DNA of 5,269 nucleotides from Dechloromonas sp. (GTDB lineage Bacteria > Pseudomonadota > Gammaproteobacteria > Burkholderiales > Rhodocyclaceae): positions 1 through 5,269 of the forward strand of contig JAFLDQ010000203.1 in the NCBI GenBank assembly GCA_017302355.1. Direction: 5' to 3'. This document shows positions 1 to 3,946 of the stretch, piece by piece; positions within the stretch are counted from its first letter, which is position 1, and each line of letters opens with the position of its first letter. Both the position numbers and the translations under genes were made by a program. Under the pieces are notes generated by a model that worked only from the letters and a program-made list of their open reading frames with translations, was not told where the DNA came from and ran no database searches.

Positions 1-776
1 GCCGCCACCCGCTCCTCGAGCGTGCCGTAGGCAGCCTGCAGATGCTCGGCCATCTCGTTGAAGCCCTTGGCCAGACCGCCGAATTCGTCGTCGCTGGCGA
101 CCGGCACGCGAACCCCGAGGTCATTCACTCCCATCCGCCGGATGTCGGCATGCAGTTCGCTGACCGGGCGGATCACCTGCTGCCTGAAGAACCAGAACAG
201 GACGACCGTCCCGAGCACGGCCATCAGGACCAGAGCCGCCTGGACCGAGCGCAGGAGATTGGTATTCGCGGCGTAGCTCTGTTCCATCGCCAGGACGAGG
301 TCGTTGATGCTCCCGACGAAGCCTTCCACCTGGCTGTCGAAACGTTCGAGGGCCGCCGCGCGCGATTCCCGAGGCTGCTCTGGAAAGGCGACAACCAGCG
401 GACGGATCGACTCGCCCCAGGCAGCCTCGACGGCGAGCAGCCTCTTCTCGACCTCGCCATCGCGCGGGGGCGCCATCGGTCGCGAGGGATCGCCCTGGCG
501 CAGGTCGCGCAGCACCTCGTCGAAGCGCTCGCGTTCCGCCCGCAGCTGACTGGCGAACGCGCCGGCGTCCTCCCGGCTTGCGTTCCCGTGCGCCATCAGG
601 TGAATCATGCGATAAGCGCGCATGCGCTGGCTGCCCGCGTCGTTGATCGCCGCCGCGACGCCTTCCAGCTGCCAGGAGAGATAGAGCGTCATGCCGATCG
701 CCGCCAGGGCCACCAGAAAAAAGGCGGACAGCATCCCGACGATCTTGCGCGAAAGCTTGCCAGGAAAGACGAACAT
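1..776 (-). CDS. NarX/NarQ-like sensor histidine kinase, N-terminal part (runs off left edge)
   Basis: The reading frame starts at ATG 776-774 and stays open to the window edge, giving 258 residues without a stop. A GAGG ribosome site lies at 785-782. Residues about 13-34 form a first membrane helix. A mostly helical periplasmic sensor region follows, then a second membrane helix at about 178-198 and a HAMP linker at about 199-250 (RPVSELHADIRRM, then the DDEFGGLAKGFNEMAEHL segment). The motif INDAGSQRMRAYRM at residues 44-57 closely matches the P-box of NarX/NarQ nitrate sensors and PilJ-type domains; Arg51 aligns with the nitrate-binding Arg of NarX. The visible end, LEERVA, resembles the NarX-family linker that precedes the kinase core. 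The kinase itself lies outside the window, so a chemoreceptor sharing the same sensor domain cannot be fully excluded. A weak promoter candidate (TTGCAT at 833-828, TAATGT at 809-804, 18-bp spacer) lies upstream. A two-component role in nitrate/nitrite sensing is inferred from the family. Confidence 0.85.
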   Translation of the reverse strand, partial: MFVFPGKLSRKIVGMLSAFFLVALAAIGMTLYLSWQLEGVAAAINDAGSQRMRAYRMIHLMAHGNASREDAGAFASQLRAERERFDEVLRDLRQGDPSRPMAPPRDGEVEKRLLAVEAAWGESIRPLVVAFPEQPRESRAAALERFDSQVEGFVGSINDLVLAMEQSYAANTNLLRSVQAALVLMAVLGTVVLFWFFRQQVIRPVSELHADIRRMGVNDLGVRVPVASDDEFGGLAKGFNEMAEHLQAAYGTLEERVA

Positions 777-851
777 CGATGCCTCGGTGAGTGGATGGCC
801 CGCACATTAGCGCCGTGTCCGCGATAAATGCAAGCGCACGCGTCAAGGGGC

Positions 852-883
852 AAGAAAAAGCCTACCGGGTTTCGCTGGTGGGC
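852..883 (-). terminator. Probable intrinsic terminator
   Basis: Read on the minus strand, GCCCACC (883-877) can pair with GGTAGGC (866-860) across a 10-nt loop with one mismatch in seven positions. A T-rich tract (TTTTTCTT, 859-852) follows at once. It sits about 50 nt after the stop of the small zinc-ribbon-like gene and about 75 nt before the sensor kinase start, so it would separate the two transcripts. Read on the plus strand there is no T tract. Confidence 0.55.
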
Positions 884-933
884 AAACGTCGCTGGAGGGA
901 AGAGAGCGCCTGGCGGCGGTGGAGACAAGCGGT

Positions 934-1085
934 TCAGGCGGCCATTTTCTCGACGTGCGCCTGTTTTTCGCAAAAGAAGCTGTGTTTCAGCGCCATCACC
1001 TCGCCACAGCGCGAGCAAATTCAGGCTCGGGGGCCACCGTGACGATCGCTTTCCTGCGCGAAGAAGATGAGTCGGTGAGCGGCAT
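934..1085 (-). pseudogene. Small zinc-ribbon-like protein gene with an apparent one-base frameshift
   Basis: The frame beginning at ATG 1085-1083 reads MPLTDSSSSRRKAIVTV and then APEPEF. A second frame picks up directly after it, reading CSRCGEVMALKHSFFCEKQ and AHVEKMAA and ending at TGA 936-934. The frames join if one T is added to the TTT run at 1019-1017, giving a 50-residue protein with a CxxC-x11-C-x4-H arrangement that could hold one zinc ion. Without that base the second frame is preceded by an in-frame TGA (1023-1021). A plausible intrinsic terminator follows 50 nt downstream, which supports a real transcription unit. No good ribosome site is seen before 1085, and no named family is recognised. 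It may be a sequencing error in a homopolymer, a true pseudogene or chance; the four well-spaced ligands favour a gene. Confidence 0.4.
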
Positions 1086-1291
1086 GGGCGTTCGCGGGGC
1101 AGATCGTCCCTGCGCTCCTATACCGCCCGGCAAGCTGCCGTTCTCCCCCGGAATCACGCCAGCAACTTCTTCGATCGGATGCCGCGCCCTCTTCACCGCG
1201 CCCGCAGCAGCCCCCATGGCCTATGCCAGTCAATTGACTTCGCTCGCTCCCGCCTTACAATCCCCATAGCGACCGCCAGCCCTGCGGTTCA
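1086..1291. other. Intergenic stretch without a convincing gene
   Basis: Open frames exist on both strands but are rich in Gly, Ala, Arg and Pro and resemble no protein family, as expected by chance in GC-rich DNA. The stretch holds a perfect 12-bp palindrome, AGTCAATTGACT, at 1228-1239, which could be a small operator. It also holds a 17-bp near-repeat (1276-1292) of the left arm of the second attC site (1771-1787, two mismatches). If the first attC site is real, this DNA should be the tail of an older cassette or the edge of the integron platform. Confidence 0.4.
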
Positions 1292-1374
1292 GTCCAACGA
1301 GGTTTATCCGCCGATATGACCGCCCCCCTTCTCCACACTCGTCCGCAGCGGCGGATGAACGCTGTTCGTTGGGC
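1292..1374 (+). other. attC recombination site A (upstream boundary of cassette 1)
   Basis: The outer cores are GTCCAAC (1292-1298) and GTTGGGC (1368-1374), complementary at six of seven positions. The inner pair is GTTTATCCGCCG (1302-1313) and CGGCGGATGAAC (1349-1360), complementary at 11 of 12 positions, so the strand can fold into a long hairpin. Short unpaired spacers (GAG and GCTGTTC) separate outer and inner arms, as attC sites require. The 83-bp length is within the usual attC range. Strand exchange would occur between G1368 and T1369. It would be the attC of a cassette to the left, whose gene is not recognisable. Confidence 0.75.
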
Positions 1375-1380
1375 ACCTTG

Positions 1381-1387
1381 AAAGGAG
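1381..1387 (+). promoter_or_regulatory. Ribosome binding site that fixes a TTG start
   Basis: AAAGGAG ends 6 nt before the TTG at 1394. It is the only strong Shine-Dalgarno sequence near the start of the cassette 1 gene. The first in-frame ATG is at residue 31, inside the conserved-looking region, so TTG is the likely start. Confidence 0.6.
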
Positions 1388-1393
1388 CCGTAC

Positions 1394-1756
1394 TTGAGCA
1401 ATTACGGGTTTACACCAAAGGAATGGGCAGACGCAAAACGCGAGGCCAAAGACATCTTGGCTGCTCGCGCCAAGGTGCGCGGAATGATTCCGTATTCCGA
1501 TCTCGCGGCGCGCATCAAGTCCGTGCGGCTTGAGGCCCATGACCAACGCCTCTTTCATTTACTCGACGAAATCTCAGAGGAAGAAGACGCCTCGGGCAGA
1601 GGAATGTTGAGTGTTATCGTCGTTCACAAAGTTGGCGACATGCATCCCGGCCCCGGTTTCTTCGAGCTTGCCAAGCAACTCGGGCGCGATACATCTGACA
1701 TTTTGGCTTGCTGGGTTTCGGAGCTAAGGAAAGTTCATGCGTGCTGGTCAGCATGA
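1394..1756 (+). CDS. Cassette 1 protein of unknown function, 120 aa
   Basis: The gene encodes a small soluble acidic/basic mixed protein with no signal peptide or membrane helix. The start is TTG, supported by AAAGGAG at 1381-1387; the stop is TGA at 1754-1756, 12 nt before the left core of attC B. Residues 6-28 look helical (TPKEWADAKREAKDILAARA). A segment IPYSDLAARIKSV follows at 32-44, then an acidic helix (LLDEISEEEDASGRG, 56-70). Next comes a hydrophobic strand and a Gly/Pro turn, MLSVIVVHKVGDMHPGPGFF (71-90), and a C-terminal helix with conserved-looking Trp residues. The layout IPYSDLA ... GRGMLSVIVVHK ... PGPGFFELA resembles hypothetical proteins widespread in bacteria, but I cannot name a family or activity. 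The whole gene lies within one cassette (1369-1831), so it is probably a mobile single-gene cargo. It is a real gene by ribosome site, cassette position and protein-like composition. Confidence 0.8.
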   Translation: MSNYGFTPKEWADAKREAKDILAARAKVRGMIPYSDLAARIKSVRLEAHDQRLFHLLDEISEEEDASGRGMLSVIVVHKVGDMHPGPGFFELAKQLGRDTSDILACWVSELRKVHACWSA

Positions 1757-1768
1757 GCATTCCAAGGT

Positions 1769-1837
1769 GCCCAACCCTGCGGTGCAGGGGACTCGGCGCA
1801 TAAAGCCGCGCCACGCTCCTGACCTTGAACGTTAGGC
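1769..1837 (+). other. attC recombination site B (end of cassette 1)
   Basis: The outer cores are GCCCAAC (1769-1775) and GTTAGGC (1831-1837), complementary at six of seven positions, with the canonical GTTRRRY core at the right end. The inner arms, CAGGGGACTCGGCGC (1785-1799) and GCGCCACGCTCCTG (1808-1821), pair imperfectly with one extra base, as is normal for attC hairpins. The site is 69 bp long. The exchange point is between G1831 and T1832. It follows the cassette 1 stop codon directly. Confidence 0.8.
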
Positions 1838-1850
1838 CCCACAAGTAGCA

Positions 1851-2399
1851 ATGAGACAACCGGTTCGCATCCTGAACGCGACCAACATCGCGGCAATAAC
1901 CGCCGACTTCCACAACGAGTTGGAAGACATAGGCAAGTCGGTCGCCGGGCTGTCCGGGCTCCCGCTGCTCATAGCCGTAAAGCGTGCACGCATGGGGCAC
2001 GACCCATACCCTGATGTCACACTGTTTGAAGCGGCAAACAGAATCATGTCTGATCTGGTCATCCTTCATGGCGTTGCCCAACTCCTGCAAGACAGGTCGC
2101 TGCCTTTCCAAGAGTACAGAGTTGAGTTCGGCAATGAGGATCGCAACGGATTCGATATCTGCGCAAGCGTCGACCAAGCCATCTTGTGCGGCGAAGCCTT
2201 CAATGTCGCGCCATCCTTTTTTCAAGGCAAGAAGCGCACTGCGCTCAAGAAGTTGCGCGACAAGGCTGCCCATGCAACGCATCGCCTGATTCTCTTCAAC
2301 GAAGATGCTCCGCCGAAAGATTACGTTGCTCGCACCGAAGAAGGCATTCGCCAGCTTGCTGTGCATATACCGGTCGGTGTTCCAGCGAGTGGGGCCTAA
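1851..2399 (+). CDS. Cassette 2 protein of unknown function, 182 aa
   Basis: The gene starts at ATG 1851, 14 nt after the core of attC B. No strong Shine-Dalgarno is seen (only a weak AAGTAG), which is common for cassette genes close to the recombination site. The protein has no signal peptide or membrane segments. Residues about 11-45 and 57-82 appear helical. A strand-rich part follows: YRVEFGNEDRNGFDICASVD (89-108) and ILCGEAFNVAPSFFQGKK (111-128). Next is a basic helix (TALKKLRDKA, 130-139) and LILFNEDAP (146-154). The alternation of acidic residues on strands (E92, D102, E115) with K127/K128 on the next helix loosely recalls PD-(D/E)XK nuclease-like folds, but no true motif is present, so this is only a guess. 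The stop TAA (2397-2399) lies inside the left core of attC C (GCCTAAC), so gene and site overlap. I know no named family for it. Confidence 0.8.
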   Translation: MRQPVRILNATNIAAITADFHNELEDIGKSVAGLSGLPLLIAVKRARMGHDPYPDVTLFEAANRIMSDLVILHGVAQLLQDRSLPFQEYRVEFGNEDRNGFDICASVDQAILCGEAFNVAPSFFQGKKRTALKKLRDKAAHATHRLILFNEDAPPKDYVARTEEGIRQLAVHIPVGVPASGA

Positions 2400-2459
2400 C
2401 CCTTCGCTGGAGCCGACTCGCACCGGCATGGCGCTCGCGCCTCAGATCAAACGTTGGGC
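2394..2459 (+). other. attC recombination site C (end of cassette 2)
   Basis: The outer cores are GCCTAAC (2394-2400) and GTTGGGC (2453-2459), complementary at six of seven positions with orientation as in sites A and B. The 66-bp site has the familiar cassette-site flavour CCTTCGCT near the left arm and ATCAAACGTT at the right arm. The inner arms (CTGGAGCCGACTCGC against GCGCTCGCGCCTCAG) pair only partly. The exchange point is between G2453 and T2454. The left core contributes the stop codon of the cassette 2 gene. Confidence 0.8.
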
Positions 2460-2498
2460 AGCGCAACCCCACGCAGTCCATACAATTTCAGTTCGGGG

Positions 2499-2504
2499 TA
2501 AGGA
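2499..2504 (+). promoter_or_regulatory. Ribosome binding site of the lipoprotein gene
   Basis: TAAGGA sits 7 nt before ATG 2512 and supports this start over longer in-frame versions that would run back through the attC site. A TACAAT (2481-2486) just upstream could serve as a -10 element, but no well-spaced -35 is present. Confidence 0.55.
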
Positions 2505-2511
2505 CGATTTC

Positions 2512-2829
2512 ATGAAAATCAAAATAGTATCAACTGCTACAGCAGCATTCGTACTCATCCTCTCTGGATGCGCCACCACTGGAACTGATGGCATTGTCCA
2601 GATAGGTCCAGACATGTACATGGTCGGTGGCCACGGGAATTTCACTGATTTTTCTGGTAGTGCGGTTAAGGCTAGGTTTTACAGAGATGCTGCCAAATTC
2701 TGCGCTGACAAGAATCGAGTCATGCTTCCCGTTAACAGCACGGGGCAAGATTCTGGTTTCGGAACCTACGCGTCAGCTGAGATTCAGTTCCGCTGCGTAA
2801 TGCCAGATGATCCGAGGTTGCCAAAATAG
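2512..2829 (+). CDS. Cassette 3 small lipoprotein, 105 aa
   Basis: The protein opens with a type II signal peptide: MKIKI basic start, hydrophobic core, and lipobox LSGC at residues 17-20. Cys20 would be lipidated and the mature chain would be about 86 residues. The next residue is Ala, not Asp, which by the usual Lol rule favours the outer membrane. The mature part has two cysteines in FCADKNRVM (about residue 67) and IQFRCVMP (about 98), possibly a disulfide or paired ligands. It resembles small hypothetical lipoproteins with an AAKFC ... FRC pattern, whose function I do not know. The start ATG has TAAGGA 7 nt upstream. The gene begins about 58 nt after the attC C exchange point, so by position it is the third cassette. 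Its codon use is clearly more AT-rich than its neighbours, a sign of transfer. No attC follows the TAG stop; transposase-derived sequence begins within about 10-40 nt. Confidence 0.85.
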   Translation: MKIKIVSTATAAFVLILSGCATTGTDGIVQIGPDMYMVGGHGNFTDFSGSAVKARFYRDAAKFCADKNRVMLPVNSTGQDSGFGTYASAEIQFRCVMPDDPRLPK

Positions 2830-2832
2830 CGA

Positions 2833-2869
2833 AACCGGGGTCAGGTCTTCCATTAGTGCACATCCCCGA
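2833..2869. repeat. End sequence associated with a RAYT-type transposase
   Basis: The string GGGGTCAGGTCTTCCATTAG followed by TGCACATCCCC lies directly after the transposase remnant's stop codon. Read on the minus strand it contains the tail GGAAGACCTGACCCC. I recognise closely similar tails behind many REP-associated tyrosine transposase genes in betaproteobacteria, where they form part of the repeated element. ACCGGG (2834-2839) can also pair with CCCGGT (2877-2882), which is followed by T6 (2885-2890); the loop is long, so a terminator on the plus strand is only a weak possibility. The hexamer GTGCAC occurs here and again within the remnant. Confidence 0.5.
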
Positions 2870-2953
2870 TTACGTTCCCGGTCCTTTTTTCGTGACACGG
2901 CTGACGGTTGAATAGTGCACGCCGAAATGTTCTGCAATCTGGGGCTGGGTTAA
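2870..2953 (-). pseudogene. REP-associated tyrosine transposase (Y1/IS200-like), C-terminal remnant
   Basis: The minus-strand frame reads LTQPQIAEHFGVHYSTVSRV then TKKGPGT and stops at TAA 2872-2870. The core IAEHFGVHYSTVSR is the helix-turn-helix found at the C-terminus of a large group of RAYT transposases in betaproteobacteria. The HUH catalytic domain (about 200 residues, with the two-His motif and the Tyr) is absent: upstream in this frame lies the end of cbiX. Only about 27 residues survive. The remnant overlaps the cbiX stop codon (2952-2950) by 4 nt, so a deletion or recombination placed the transposase tail against cbiX. It is not expected to be functional. It marks the boundary between cassette DNA and chromosomal genes. 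Confidence 0.7.
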
Positions 2954-3345
2954 TCGCCTGCCAGCTTGGCCGGCATTCCGCCCACCGCCGCCAGTGCCGC
3001 AGTCGCCATCGCCTGGACGACGATCTCGTTCTCACCGATTGCGCCAGCCAATGAAAAACGGACTTCCGGCCAGGTCGACCGCAGCCGCTCCAGCATTTCC
3101 GGCACGTCGCGCTTGAGATGCCCGCTCTGGGCGATGAACATCGGCATCACGACGATGTTCGTCGCGCCCCCGGCGACCAGCGCCGCCGCGCAGTCATGCA
3201 GGCTGGGGGGGATGAATTCGAGAAAGGCCAGCTCGACCGCCACGTCGCCGGTGCGCTGGCGGATCGCCGCCTGCACGCGGCGCAGCGGGCTGGCCCATTC
3301 CGGGTCGCGGGCGCCGTGGGCGAAAAGAATGAGGGCGGTGGTCAT
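2950..3345 (-). CDS. cbiX: Small sirohydrochlorin cobaltochelatase CbiX
   Basis: The 131-residue protein matches single-domain (short) CbiX/SirB chelatases, which insert Co2+ (or Fe2+ for siroheme) into sirohydrochlorin in the cytoplasm, an early step of anaerobic cobalamin synthesis. The N-terminus LILFAHGARDPEW (residues 5-17) carries the first metal-binding His (His10). The motif MFIAQSGHLKRDVPEML (69-85) carries the second (His76). FLEFIPPSL (41-49) is the usual acidic strand between them. Length fits the short chelatase class, so nothing appears to be missing. The start ATG 3345-3343 was chosen because homology begins at MTTALILFAHG; an AGGA lies 11 nt upstream, inside the end of the MFS gene. 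Only 4 nt separate it from that gene's stop, so the two are probably co-transcribed and perhaps translationally coupled. The last codons run into the transposase remnant, so the extreme C-terminus (AKLAGD) could be slightly altered. Cobalt versus iron preference cannot be told from sequence alone. Confidence 0.9.
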   Translation of the reverse strand: MTTALILFAHGARDPEWASPLRRVQAAIRQRTGDVAVELAFLEFIPPSLHDCAAALVAGGATNIVVMPMFIAQSGHLKRDVPEMLERLRSTWPEVRFSLAGAIGENEIVVQAMATAALAAVGGMPAKLAGD

Positions 3346-3349
3346 GGGG

Positions 3350-3946
3350 TCATGATTCCTGAGAAGTGTCCGGTCGTCCCGCCCGGACGGCGGCATTCCC
3401 CACAGGGTGCCAGGCGAGCACCGCCAGCGTCAGCAGACAGAAGGCGGCGCCAGCGTAGAAGGTGAAGGCCGCGCCCAGGGTGTCCCAGAGCAGACCGGCA
3501 ACCAGGCTGGCCACCAGCATGGCCACCCCGCTGACCAGGTTGAAGAAGCCGAAGGCGGTGCCGCGCAGGTCGGCCGGCGCCGTATCGGCGACCATCGTCG
3601 CCAGCAGGCCCTGCGTCATGCCGAGGTGGATGCCCCACAGCGCGACGCCGCCGAGCAGCGCGCCCCAGTGGGGGCTGGCCGCCAGAACGAGGTCGGCGGC
3701 GATCAGCACGACCAATCCGCCGGCAAGCAGGCGCGAATGGCTGACGCGGTCGGACAGCTTGCCGAAAGGGTAGGCAGCGAGCGCGTAGACGAGGTTCATC
3801 GCGACCATGACCAGCGGCACCAGCGCCAGCGCGATGCCGGTCTGCTGGGCGCGCAGCACGAGAAACGCCTCGCTGAAGCGGGCTAGCGTGAACAGGCCGC
3901 CGACGCCGACCACCCACCAGTAGTCGCCGCCCAGCCGCCGCAGGTC
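3350..3946 (-). pseudogene. MFS transporter, C-terminal half only (5' end lost at a junction)
   Basis: Recognisable sequence begins at [17 protein letters not shown] (from 3946) and runs about 198 residues to TGA 3352-3350. It contains the six membrane helices of the second half of a major facilitator transporter: [83 protein letters not shown] and FTFYAGAAFCLLTLAVL. The loop PFGKLSDRVSHSR is the motif-A-like turn between helices 8 and 9. A whole MFS protein has about 400 residues in 12 helices; the first six are missing. The frame happens to stay open farther upstream to 5080, but there it is only the antisense of glgA and has no transporter features. The substrate is unknown. It shares an operon with cbiX. 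As it stands it would be non-functional unless the join is an assembly error. Confidence 0.8.

Larger units (their letters stand above)
1292..2829 (+). mobile_element. Integron gene-cassette array without a visible integrase (CALIN-like)
   Basis: Three attC-like sites in the same orientation frame two complete cassettes and the start of a third. Cut at the G/TT step of each core site, the cassettes are 1369-1831 (463 bp), 1832-2453 (622 bp) and 2454 onward. Each holds one short plus-strand gene that nearly fills the cassette, as is usual for integrons. The cassette genes, above all the third, are visibly less GC-rich than the sensor kinase, cbiX and glgA around them, which fits acquired DNA. 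No intI tyrosine recombinase, attI site or cassette promoter is identifiable here. The array may be a CALIN or an integrase may lie elsewhere, but both flanks in this window are non-integron genes. The right boundary at 2829 is provisional because no terminal attC is seen. Confidence 0.75.

Noticed and set aside
42..827. Plus-strand 261-residue open frame over the sensor kinase region
   Set aside because: It is antisense to the kinase gene, is low-complexity in composition and shows no domain; the minus-strand frame has clear membrane helices, P-box and HAMP motifs.
1015..1023. TGA at 1023-1021 as a selenocysteine codon
   Set aside because: No selenoprotein family is recognised, and a one-base indel in the TTT run explains the frame break more simply.
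1614..2429. Minus-strand 271-residue open frame across the cassettes
   Set aside because: It runs antisense through two cassette genes and an attC site, has no ribosome site, and resembles no family; the plus-strand genes fit the cassette borders.
2305..2511. Upstream extension of the lipoprotein frame to 2305
   Set aside because: It would cross the end of cassette 2 and the whole attC C site, and would bury the signal peptide; ATG 2512 has a ribosome site and a proper lipobox 20 residues in.
2834..2890. Intrinsic terminator after the lipoprotein gene (ACCGGG ... CCCGGT, T6)
   Set aside because: The loop is about 37 nt, two extra C bases separate stem and T run, and the right arm and T run are part of the transposase coding remnant on the other strand.
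2910..2916. GTTGAAT as the missing attC core of cassette 3
   Set aside because: It fits GTTRRRY by letter, but there is no ATTCAAC-like partner at a suitable distance and it encodes part of the transposase HTH on the minus strand.
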